A stretch of 64,000 bases of DNA, from positions 1-64,000 of the forward strand of contig CANGMP010000002.1 of the NCBI GenBank assembly GCA_947455165.1, written 5' to 3'. The position numbers and the translations under genes are program-made. This DNA is from Acidimicrobiaceae bacterium (GTDB lineage Bacteria > Actinomycetota > Acidimicrobiia > Acidimicrobiales > RAAP-2). Positions 18,758-28,380 of this stretch are shown piece after piece. Every line of letters starts with the position of its first letter. The first letter of the stretch is position 1. Below the pieces are notes generated by a model. It was not told where the DNA came from and made no database searches. It saw only the letters and a list, made by a program, of their open reading frames with translations.

Positions 18758-20049
18758 CGCGACCCGGGGCCCTTAATGGCCCCACCACGCACCACCCACT
18801 TGGCGGGTAGGGACGCCGGGGTACCACTCGTTCCCGTCGCCAAGAGACCCTTCAATACAGCCGTGCCAAGCACCACGCCCCGCAAGGCGGTGTTACTCAA
18901 ATTGGCGTTCGTAAGGTTGGCACCAGAAAAGATGGCCTTGGTGAGATTGGCGTGGATGAAGACGCTGTTGGAGGCGACTGATTTCGAGAAGTCGAACTCG
19001 GTCAGGTTGGCTCCCGAGAAGTTGGCCTGCGTGGCGTTCGAACTCTGGGCCGTGGCCTTGTAGAGCGACGCCTGTGAAAGGTCAGCGCCAACGAGCGAAG
19101 TGTGGCTCAAATTCGCCCCGTTGAAGTTGGCGCTCGTGAGATTGACTCCGTTGAAGTTCGAGTAGTTGAGGTTCGCACCAGTCAAGTTGGCGCCCTGCAG
19201 CGAGAAGCCGATGAATGAGCTGTACGAGAGCTGGGCGTGGCGTAAGACGGCGCCAGGACCAATCAGGTAGCCGCGCTGGACTCCCCAGAGATTCGGCAAC
19301 GCACTCGGCGTTCCCACCATCGATCCCGACGTCACCCCGGCCAGCGATGCCCCCGTGAATGTCGCACTAGCAATCGTGGCACCCGTCAGGGTTGAATCAC
19401 GGAGGTTGACGCGCGTGAGATTCGCACTGGTGAGGTCGGCGCGCGAAAGATTGGCAGCGTGCAGTGACGCATTGGTGAGATCAGCGCTCGAGAGATCGGC
19501 CCCAACCAGGATTGACTCTGGGCCTACGAGGTAGCCGGCCGCGAGAATCCAGCCAGTCGGCAGGGCTACGGAGGTTCCGACGATGCCTCCGGTGATCACG
19601 CCAGAGAGGTTGGCCGAGCGCAGGCTCGCTCCCGTGACGTCGATGCCTCGGAGGTCGTCGCCGGTCAGGTTGGCCTTAGGCCCGAGGAGAAAACCTCGTG
19701 AGACTTTCCAGCCCGACGGAAGTGACGAGGGAGTGCCGACAATGCCACGCGAGATGACGCCGTCCAACTTGGCCCCGGTGAGGTTCACTCCGGTCAGATT
19801 GGTGCCGATCATGACCGAGCTGGCCAGATTGGCGTTCGAGAGGTCGGTTCCAGTGAAGTTCGTGCTGGTGAAGTTAAACCCAGGTAAAGAAAGACCGCCC
19901 CATGAGCAGTGCAGGTAAGCACCGCCGGCTTTGGGCAGGCTCTGACACGGCGGAGTCGTGGTCGTTGTGGTGCCCTTGGCCTGAGCAGCCACCGGGGGAA
20001 AAGCGAGCAGGATGGCACCTGCGACCGTGGCAAAACGAGAGAAACGCAT
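18754..20049 (-). CDS. Secreted pentapeptide-repeat protein
   Basis: Signal peptide MRFSRFATVAGAILLAFPPVAAQA, long A(D/N)LxxANL-type runs, and spacer modules GTPxxLPxxWxVxxGxLxGP. Confidence 0.88.
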   Translation of the reverse strand: MRFSRFATVAGAILLAFPPVAAQAKGTTTTTTPPCQSLPKAGGAYLHCSWGGLSLPGFNFTSTNFTGTDLSNANLASSVMIGTNLTGVNLTGAKLDGVISRGIVGTPSSLPSGWKVSRGFLLGPKANLTGDDLRGIDVTGASLRSANLSGVITGGIVGTSVALPTGWILAAGYLVGPESILVGADLSSADLTNASLHAANLSRADLTSANLTRVNLRDSTLTGATIASATFTGASLAGVTSGSMVGTPSALPNLWGVQRGYLIGPGAVLRHAQLSYSSFIGFSLQGANLTGANLNYSNFNGVNLTSANFNGANLSHTSLVGADLSQASLYKATAQSSNATQANFSGANLTEFDFSKSVASNSVFIHANLTKAIFSGANLTNANLSNTALRGVVLGTAVLKGLLATGTSGTPASLPAKWVVRGGAIKGPGSR

Positions 20050-20133
20050 GGGGCAACTCTAGTGAGGGCGCCCTAGCGATTTTTGGTCGGCCTTCGTAGG
20101 CCTGAATCGTTAGAGATCCCAGGATGAAAACCA

Positions 20134-20165
20134 AAATGGCCCCGTGGAGATCCACGAGGCCATTT
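20134..20165 (-). terminator. Rho-independent terminator after mdh
   Basis: AAATGGCC-c-CGTGGA-ga-TCCACG-a-GGCCATTT, followed on the minus strand by TTTGGTTTTC. Confidence 0.85.
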
Positions 20166-20178
20166 GGAAGATGGTGAT

Positions 20179-21168
20179 TTAGATCAGACCGAGAGCCTGA
20201 ACTTCGTCGCGCTCGGCGATCAATTCGTCAGTGGTGACCTTGATCTTCTCAGCGGCGAACTCGTTGATTTCGAAGCCTTCCTTGACCTTCCAGTCACCCT
20301 TGCCATCGGCAACGATGGGGAAACCAAAGGTGAGACCGGCGGGCACGCCGTACTCGCCGTTTGAGGTCACGGCCACCGAGACACAGTCGTCAGCCGCCGT
20401 CGGGAAGACGAGGTCGTGGACCGTGTCGATGGCGGCGTTGGCAGCCGAAGCAGCCGAGCTGGCACCACGAGCTTCAATGATCGCGGCGCCACGCTTTTGC
20501 ACCGTCGAGATGAAGTCGGTCTGGAGCCAGGCGTGGTCGCTGATGGCTGCTGTAGCGGCAGCACCGGCGACGGTGGCGTTGTAGAAGTCGGGGTACTGGG
20601 TAGCCGAGTGGTTACCCCAGATAGCGAGGTTCTTCACGTTCTCGACTGGTGAGCCGGCCTTCTTCGCGATCTGCGTTTCGGCACGGTTCTGGTCGAGGCG
20701 GGTCATCGCGAACCAACGGTCGGCCGGAACTTCGGGCGCGTTGGAACGGGCAATGAGGCAGTTGGTGTTGCAGGGGTTACCTACGACCAAGACGCGAACG
20801 TCGCTGGCGGCGTTCTCGGCGATAGCGCGGCCCTGGGGCTTAAAGATGCCACCGTTGACGTTCAAGAGGTCACCGCGCTCCATGCCGGCCTTGCGGGGAA
20901 TCGAACCAACGAGGAGTGCCCAGTTGGTGCCGTCGAAGGCATGCTTGAGGTCGCTGGTGGCCTCAATACCGGCGAGCAGCGGGAAGGCGCAGTCGTCGAG
21001 TTCCATGACGACGCCCTCGAGCGACTTCATGGCCGGCTCGATTTCGAGCAGGCGCAGGACGACCGGCTGGTCGGGTCCAAAGAGGGCGCCAGAGGCAATA
21101 CGGAAGAGGAGCTGGTAGCCGATTTGGCCGGCAGCGCCCGTAACGGTGACGTGCTTGGGGGTGGTCAT
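20179..21168 (-). CDS. mdh: Malate dehydrogenase
   Basis: [86 protein letters not shown]. Confidence 0.95.
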   Translation of the reverse strand: MTTPKHVTVTGAAGQIGYQLLFRIASGALFGPDQPVVLRLLEIEPAMKSLEGVVMELDDCAFPLLAGIEATSDLKHAFDGTNWALLVGSIPRKAGMERGDLLNVNGGIFKPQGRAIAENAASDVRVLVVGNPCNTNCLIARSNAPEVPADRWFAMTRLDQNRAETQIAKKAGSPVENVKNLAIWGNHSATQYPDFYNATVAGAAATAAISDHAWLQTDFISTVQKRGAAIIEARGASSAASAANAAIDTVHDLVFPTAADDCVSVAVTSNGEYGVPAGLTFGFPIVADGKGDWKVKEGFEINEFAAEKIKVTTDELIAERDEVQALGLI

Positions 21169-21411
21169 GTTCTCTCCTTATGAGATCAATTCGCCGGCGA
21201 CACCGTCACGAATGGGGTGCATACCGCACCGTTTACTTTAGTTCCGCCCCAGCCTGGACTACCCGTGGCGCCTCGTAGTACGTGTTGCGCGAGGAGCCTT
21301 ATTTATCCCCCTTGGAGCGCATATCCGATGCGGGGAAAGTGGAAGCGGCGAGCAGTTTGCTGGGGTCCTCGCCACCCCAGCGGAGCGCCGGGATAGCGAG
21401 GACTCCGATAC

Positions 21412-24400
21412 CTAACGGGTGGCGATCACTACGCATCTGGTCGCGGCGGCCACGACAACTGGACCACCAATCCCAAACGTCGTGTCGGGCGCGCCGGCGA
21501 CGATTGCAATGACGACCTCACTATGGCCGAGTCGGGTGAGGGCACGGCGAAGCACGTCTCGAGCGTGTGACGCGCGGGCTAACCGGACTGCAGGGAGCAT
21601 CCCGGGATTGCCGTATCCGGTGACGGTCACCGACCAGCGGCCGGCGGCCACGATGGCGAGAGCCAGCGTCGTTATCTGTTGTGCCATGACGGTAGTCACG
21701 GTCGTGCTACTCGCCGCAAAACCGTTGATGCGCTGACTGATCGTCGCACCGACCGGGGTGACGGCCGTAAATGATTGATTAGCCGAGTTACCGGCTAGCG
21801 AGGTCGCGGCGACCGCAAAGGCGTATTGACTTCCGTTAGTCAAGTTGAAAATGGTGCACGCCAGACCTGTGGTGATGCACTGATGGCCATGACCATCAGA
21901 GACGGTGTACGAAGTGACCTCACTACCCCCGTTGTCGCTAGGAGCCGACCACGAAAAATGAGCGGTGCGAGAACCTGCGGTGACCGAGAGAGTTCGGGGT
22001 GCGCCGGGTACCCGATTGGTTGTTGCCGTGCTTGCATCACTGAGCGGTGAGCTGCCCCACGCATTCAACGCAGCGACAGTAACTACGTAGCTGGTTCCAA
22101 CTCGAAGCCCTCGAATCGTACAGCTGGTCCAGTTTGCGCTGATGCCGGGGCCGGCAGTACATGAGAAGGAGTTGCCGTTCTCGTCAGTCGCCGTAGCAAC
22201 GTATGAAGTAACGACAGAACCACCATCATTCACTGGGGCGTTCCACCAGGCAGTAATGATGCCCGGCCCACCAAGCACAGTGACTGCTGAGGGGCTGGCG
22301 GAGGCAGTCTTGGCGGTAGCACTAACACTTCCAGAGCCACTGTCACCGACTGCGCTCGTTGCGATGACGTACAGGGTGAAGCTCACGCCACCGGCGAGTC
22401 CCGTACAGGTGATGGTGGTCACGTTGCCCGAACCCGAACAGGCTCCGCTCCAGCTGTAGGACTTCACGTCACTGCCACCAGTCGTGCTGCTGGACCAGTC
22501 AAAGGTGATCGTTCCGGCGGACGAAATGGGTTCGGCCGTAACGGTCGGCGATGCAGGAACCGAGTACGTCAGCACAGTGACGCCATCGCCCAGGTCGGAC
22601 GAACCAGATGCATTATTCGCGATAACGGTGACGGTGTAGCTCGTACCGTTCGCCAATCCATTGATGTTGCAACTTGTCCAATTCGCGCTGATGCCTGGGC
22701 CGGCATTGCATGAGAAGGAGTTGCCGTCCGCGTCAGCAGCTGTTGCCGTATACGAAGTGACGGTGGCGCCTCCATCGTCTGCGGGTGGAGTCCAGCTGAC
22801 CCCGATTGAACCGTGTCCGCTACTGGCGACAACGTCGATCGGCGGCGTCGGTGGGGCGGTGGGAATGGCAGTGTCCGAAGGTGCCGACGCGTCACTCGAA
22901 CCAATGGCATTCTTCGCAATGACCCGGAAGATGTACGAGTGACGATTGGTTAAGCCATAGAACGTGGCCGAGAAAGTATTCGAATCAACGGAGAGCGAAC
23001 AGCCGACCTGCTGAAATTTCCAGACGGTGGCGTCGCCGCTTCTGACGATGAAGACGTTCTGTGAAGCATCAACGGTCGGCTGGCTAAGACCGCCGTAGCC
23101 CAGTACGACCGACAGCAGTGAGCCGGAGCTGTCAAACACCATCAGACCGGGGTAACAGGCGCTCCCGACGTAGTAGAAGAGGCCGTCGGCCGACTCGCCC
23201 AACCCCGTTGGACATGGCGTACCGGAAGGGGTAAGGACCCTCGTAGATCCATCCGAAGACACCACGTAAATTGCCGCGTCGCAGCCGCTCAAATAGGACA
23301 GGCGTCCCGAGCTGTCCGAGGTCACAAAATCAGGACACTGTGAACTGCTCGTCGCCACAGTGCTGACACCCGATGGCGTCACGATATAAATCGCATTGTC
23401 GGCCAGTGAGCCAACGGCAACATTGCCGTTACGGAGGGCCGCAACGCCGCCGGGACTTGTGATAGTCGCTAACGCTGCAACGGTTCCATCGGCGGCCACA
23501 GACACGACGAGGTTGTCGCAGGTATCCGCGACGAAGAGAGTACCCGTGGGCGACATGGACAAACTCCCCGGGCAGTTGACCAATGCGTACGTAGACGTAT
23601 CGCCGCCCGGTGTCACCTTGGTCACACTGTTGGTGCAGGTGTTGTTGCCAAAGAGGTTGCCGGCAGCATCAACTGTCGTAAATCTCGAACACCACAGTGT
23701 GGCTTGTTTTTCCCCGGTAGATGCAATCGACACGCCCGCTGTCAACCCAGAGTCAGATGACCATGTCAGCCCCCCATCCGACGACTTCTGCACCGAATAG
23801 CCCGTGATTACCGAATTACCGTTCGAAGTCGGAGCCGACCAGGAGACGGTTGACTGCCCGTCGTGATTAGACGTGGCTGAGACCGAAGTGGCTTGACCGG
23901 GCGTGGTCGGAGTGGACACTAATCCACCAGGTGCGCCAGGCGACCAGCCAACGACGTTCAAGGCCAGCACCTGAATGTCGTAGGTCGTTCCATTGGCGAG
24001 GCCGCTAATGGAACAGGTCAACTGCGAAGTGGTGCATGAGGTGGCGTTACCAAGGGCGTCGGTAGCGATTGCGGTGTAGCTGGGATCAGCACCACCGCCA
24101 CTATCCGTTGTCGGATCCCACGACACAAGAATCGATGCAGCGCGAGCACTCACCGTAACGTTCGTTGGAGCGGCGGGACTTGTCACTGCCGTGGCCATAA
24201 CGCCGACAGGTGTACTTGACCCAATGGCATTGGTTGCCGCAACGTACAGTGAGTACTGCCTACCGCCGGTCAACCCGGTGCACGTCACGGTCGTGACGTT
24301 CCCCGAACCCGAACAGGCTCCGCTCCAGCTGTAGGACGTGATGTCACTCCCACCGTTGTTGTTGTCGTGCCACGTGAAGGTGATGGATCCCGAAATGGTG

Positions 24401-25508
24401 ACTGGTTGTGCACTAACCGTGGGACTTCCGGGAGCGGTCGCCGACGATTGATTCACGACTTCAATCGCACCATTGCCGGTGTCTGCGATGTAGAGACCGC
24501 CCGAACTGTCGAGTGCGAGGAAGCGAGGTTGGGCCAAGTTGCTGTTCAGAGCGGGGCCAGCAGTGGGTCTTCCGGCAAGCCCAGTTCCAACGTAGGTGTA
24601 TTTCTGATACCAGCCACCTGAAGGCACGAACATATAGACCATGCTTTCGGCCAATGACGCGACCGCAATATTTCCGTAGGTGTCGACTGCGAGTCCCCGA
24701 GGATTGTTAACCGACCCGATTAATGAAGTAGTCCACCCAGAGCCGTCAGGAGTGAGCATTTCTACGAGATTGTTATTTGTGTCAGAAACAACGAGTGCTC
24801 CAGACGGTAAGAGTGCGATGTCCGATGGACTATTGAGGGGGCTCTGGCGAGACGACCCGGGCGATGGCGATCCCGCACTTCCGGTGCCAGCAACAATGTT
24901 GAGCGTGTACCCGTATGCGCCAGGAGTTAACGAGTACACCTCGTTGGCCGTGGCGTCGGCGATGTAGATGACGCCGCTCGCGGACACGGCGATGCCACCT
25001 GGATTTGAGAGGGGTGACAGCAAAGCGTCATAGCCGTCAATCAGTGGGCCACTGCTACCGTTGCCGGCAACCACGCTGACGTTGTACTGCGAACCTGATT
25101 TCGTCAATTTGCCAACTTGATAGGCGGTCGTGAAGATGATGTTGCCACTGGGGCGGCAGCTCAATCCTCGTGGGGCATTGAGCGTGCTCGATGTCGCCGG
25201 ACCTGACGCGATGTTGCCCTTCTGCCCCGTTCCGGCGATGGTGAGAACAGTTGCGTATTGGCTCGCACTCGTCAATTCAAAAATCTTGTTGGATGTTGAA
25301 TTGGTCACGAAGATGTTGTTAGACGAGTCCAGGCAGATCCCCTAAGTCCACCGGCTAACTGGCTGGCAGTACTGAGCACCTTGAGAAGGCCGCCGCCGAG
25401 TGTGGCGGCTTCGGCCGGAGACGGCGCGGCCGTTACGGTCAGTGTTGAAATTGAAATCATGACAACAGCCAGCAGGCTGACCACGCGCCGGGAACGGGAA
25501 TTACACAT
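21412..25508 (-). pseudogene. Giant secreted NHL beta-propeller/FN3 protein with OmpA-like C-terminus, interrupted by an apparent 1-nt frameshift
   Basis: Signal-peptide ORF from ATG 25508 (MCNSRSRRVVSLLAVVMISISTLTVTAAPSPAEAATLGGG...) ends in one frame; the 1298-aa ORF 21412-25308 continues in another. Adding one base at the CCCC run 25339-25342 gives continuous ...LAGGLRGICLDSSNNIFVTNSTSNKIFELT. NHL-type and several FN3 domains follow. Confidence 0.75.
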
Positions 25509-25553
25509 TGGGTCTCCAGACCTATTTGCTACCACTGCTAACAATACTATTTA

Positions 25554-25564
25554 TATCAGTGATA
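25554..25564. promoter_or_regulatory. Palindrome TATCAGTGATA between a TetR gene and the divergent surface-protein gene
   Basis: 11-bp inverted repeat in the AT-rich 25509-25619 intergenic region. Confidence 0.4.
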
Positions 25565-25619
25565 GTAACTGTGAAGAATTGGTGACATCCCTCAGATTTT
25601 CTTAATTCACCTAGCATTA

Positions 25620-26207
25620 ATGCGTATGCCAACCAAGCCAAACCGCACCTACGCGGCCCGCATCCCCCGTGAAGAGGCGGAGCGAAGGATTGTCACGGCG
25701 ACCATCGAACTCCTACGCCTCGGCGATTTCAGCGCAGTGTCCTCCCGCAAGATCGCGGAACGGGCAGGCGTTCACGCCCCGAGCATCGCCCGGTATTTCG
25801 GCTCAATGACTGGACTCTTTGCCGCAGTTGCCAAGCAGTTGGCCGCCCAAGGACTCTCGGTCTTAGGCACGGGAATTGACGAGATTGTAGGAGAATCGGA
25901 ACTCGTCTTGCGCTCACGGCTCGTGGCGTGGTGCCTGTCGGGCGGGGCCGATCCCCAGCTCTTCATGACTTCGCGTGCGACCCCCGCCGGCCAGAGCCTG
26001 TTAGGCCGACAAGAGAACTTTGTCCCGGTATCGCACCGAGCGACCGAAGCCATCGCCGAGATTGTGAGATTTTCTTTTGAAGGGTTTGCCGTACTAGGCC
26101 AAACCCACAACTACTCACCCGGACAGCTAGCCGACGTTCTCACCCTCTTGCAAGCGATTCGACGGCATCTACCCGAAATAGAACGAGATCTGGGTTGGTC
26201 CGAGTAG
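25620..26207 (+). CDS. TetR-family transcriptional regulator
   Basis: N-terminal HTH: RIVTATIELLRLGDFSAVSSRKIAERAGVHAPSIARYFGSMTGLFAAVAKQL. Confidence 0.85.
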   Translation: MRMPTKPNRTYAARIPREEAERRIVTATIELLRLGDFSAVSSRKIAERAGVHAPSIARYFGSMTGLFAAVAKQLAAQGLSVLGTGIDEIVGESELVLRSRLVAWCLSGGADPQLFMTSRATPAGQSLLGRQENFVPVSHRATEAIAEIVRFSFEGFAVLGQTHNYSPGQLADVLTLLQAIRRHLPEIERDLGWSE

Positions 26208-26296
26208 GTCTGCTCTAGGGCTCTCGGTATTTTCCGCAAGCGACTCACGGGAATGCTTCACGTGGCTTGCCCAGGCAACAATCCGGAACAAACCAA

Positions 26297-27148
26297 TCAA
26301 GTGAAGAGTTGCGAGTGAATTTCCTGCGTCGCCGTTGAGCGATTAAGGGTATAGAAGTGCAAGCCCGGAGCCCCACCGTCCAGCAGCTCGCGGCATAGTT
26401 CGGTAGCGGCACGAATACCCTCGGCTCGAACCGCCGGCCCACCACCCTGCTCGTGCGCCCGTTCGAGGCGCTCCACCAACCAGATGGGCACGGCGGCGCC
26501 CATATCGGACATCCGAGCGACGCCGCTAAGCGTGGTGACCGGCATGATGCCGGGTAGAACTGGCTTGGTCACACCAAGAGATCCCAGTTCGTTCACCAGG
26601 CGGCGCCACTCTTCAAAGTCAAAGAAGAACTGTGTCACGGCAAAGTCGGCCTCGCGGAGTTTGGCTGCGAGGTGTCGACGATCAATCACGAGATCGTCCG
26701 AACGCGGGTGACCCAATGGGTGCGCTGCCACCCCGATGGAGAAGTTGCCAACTTCACGCGCTAGTTCCACCAGTTCAATCGCGTGCGTGAAGTCACCGCC
26801 CTGTAGGGCCGGATCGGCGGGAATATCCCCGCCGAGCGCCATGATGTTCTCGACACCACCGTCGACGTAGTTCTTCAGAATCTCGCGCATTTCGGGGCGT
26901 GTGTGGCCGACGCAGATGAGGTGGGCCATCGCGGTGATGTGACCTTCGGTCTCGATGGAGTGCACTAGGTCAAAGGTGCGTTGCCGAGACTCACGGCCCC
27001 CTCGGTAGGTGACCGAGACAAAGGACGGGTCGAGCGAGCGGAGGTCGCGAATCGTGTCGGCTAAGACGGCCGACTCCTCATCGTTTTTAGGAGGAAAGAA
27101 CTCAAAGGAGCGTGTGGTGCCCGCCGCGAGCAACTGATCGATGCGCAC
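26297..27148 (-). CDS. metF: 5,10-methylenetetrahydrofolate reductase
   Basis: FEFFPPKNDEESAVLADTIRDLRSLDPSFVSVTYRGG; GGDIP; FFFDFEEWRRLVNELG; GIMPVTT; LHFYTLNRS. Confidence 0.93.
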   Translation of the reverse strand: MRIDQLLAAGTTRSFEFFPPKNDEESAVLADTIRDLRSLDPSFVSVTYRGGRESRQRTFDLVHSIETEGHITAMAHLICVGHTRPEMREILKNYVDGGVENIMALGGDIPADPALQGGDFTHAIELVELAREVGNFSIGVAAHPLGHPRSDDLVIDRRHLAAKLREADFAVTQFFFDFEEWRRLVNELGSLGVTKPVLPGIMPVTTLSGVARMSDMGAAVPIWLVERLERAHEQGGGPAVRAEGIRAATELCRELLDGGAPGLHFYTLNRSTATQEIHSQLFT

Positions 27149-27151
27149 GAC

Positions 27152-27523
27152 TTACTGGGCTCGACCGAAGTCGTCCTCGAGGCGAACGATGTCGTCTTCA
27201 CCAAAATACGTCCCATGCTGAACTTCAACAAAGACGACCTGCGAATCGGTGCGGTTCTCGCAGCGGTGTGCCGTGCCGACGGGAATGTCGATGGAGTGCC
27301 CTGGGCCGACCCGGTGCTCGGTCCCATTGAGAATCACCGTGGCCGTGCCAGAGACAACGAACCAGTGTTCGGAGCGCTTGGCGTGCCGCTGATAACTCAG
27401 GCGCTTACCCGGCTCGACCACGATGCGCTTGACCTTGTGGTCCGGCGCAGCATCATCGAGGACGATGTACATACCCCAGGGGCGTACGTCGTATTCACGT
27501 CCTAGTTCATCACGAGTGGTCAT
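27152..27523 (-). CDS. Cupin, mannose-6-phosphate isomerase type II C-terminal-like
   Basis: RPWGMYIVLDD...HKVKRIVVEPGKRLSYQRHAKRSEHWFVVSGTATVILNG...GHSIDIPVGTAHRCENR. ATG 27523 overlaps the folD stop (ATGA). Confidence 0.85.
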   Translation of the reverse strand: MTTRDELGREYDVRPWGMYIVLDDAAPDHKVKRIVVEPGKRLSYQRHAKRSEHWFVVSGTATVILNGTEHRVGPGHSIDIPVGTAHRCENRTDSQVVFVEVQHGTYFGEDDIVRLEDDFGRAQ

Positions 27524-28371
27524 CGAATCTTCTCCGCAGCTAGCACAGCGTTGCGTAAAAGCATGGCACGGGTCATCGGGCCTACGCCACCAATTCGTGG
27601 AGTAATCCAACCGGCCACATCGGCCACGTCTTCGGCCACGTCGCTCATGAGGCGCTTGCCAACCCAGCTAGTTCCGGCACCCACGACGGCTGCTCCAGGC
27701 TTGACCATGTCCTTCGTCACGAGTCCGGCGACACCAGCAGCAGCCACGATGACATCGGCCTGGCGAGTCAGACGCCCCATGTCTTCAACACCAGTGTGGA
27801 CCACCGTTACAGCGGCATTACAGCCCGGTCGGCGCATAGCCAGGAGGAGGGAGAGGGGGCGTCCGATGGTCAAACCGCGACCAATGACGACCACGTGCTT
27901 ACCCTCGACCGGCACTTTGTGGGCGGCGAGGAGCTCCACGATGCCGGCGGGGGTGCAGGGCAAGGGACCCGGTGCGCCCATGACGAGTCGTCCCAAGTTG
28001 GTCGGGTGCAGACCGTCCACATCTTTCTCGGGATGAATGCGCAACAGAATCTGCTCTTCGTTGATTCCGTTCGGCAACGGCAATTGCACGAGGATTGAAT
28101 GAATAGCCGGATCGGCGTTCATCTGGTCGACGAGCGCTTCGACGTCGGCCTGCGTGGCATCGCTACCGAGTTGGGCATGGTGCGACGTAATGCCCACTTC
28201 CTCGCAGTCGGCGTGTTTCATCGCCACGTACTTGGCGCTCGGACCGTCATCACCCACCAAAATGGTTCCCAAGCCGGCGGGACGTCCGGCGGCGATAAGG
28301 CGTGAGGCTCGATCAGCGAGCTCCATCTTCATCCGCGCGGCAACGCGTTCCCCATCGAGTAGTTCAGCCAT
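27520..28371 (-). CDS. folD: Methylenetetrahydrofolate dehydrogenase/cyclohydrolase
   Basis: VQLPLPNGINEEQILLRIHPEKDVDGLHPTNLGRL; GKHVVVIGRGLTIGRPLSLLLA; GVGPMTRAMLLRNAV. Confidence 0.95.
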   Translation of the reverse strand: MAELLDGERVAARMKMELADRASRLIAAGRPAGLGTILVGDDGPSAKYVAMKHADCEEVGITSHHAQLGSDATQADVEALVDQMNADPAIHSILVQLPLPNGINEEQILLRIHPEKDVDGLHPTNLGRLVMGAPGPLPCTPAGIVELLAAHKVPVEGKHVVVIGRGLTIGRPLSLLLAMRRPGCNAAVTVVHTGVEDMGRLTRQADVIVAAAGVAGLVTKDMVKPGAAVVGAGTSWVGKRLMSDVAEDVADVAGWITPRIGGVGPMTRAMLLRNAVLAAEKIR

Positions 28372-28380
28372 CGATACTCC

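Noticed and set aside
26236-26270. Imperfect inverted repeat GCAAGC...GCTTGC between tetR and metF
   Set aside because: Short stem, large loop and no U-tract; too weak to call a terminator.
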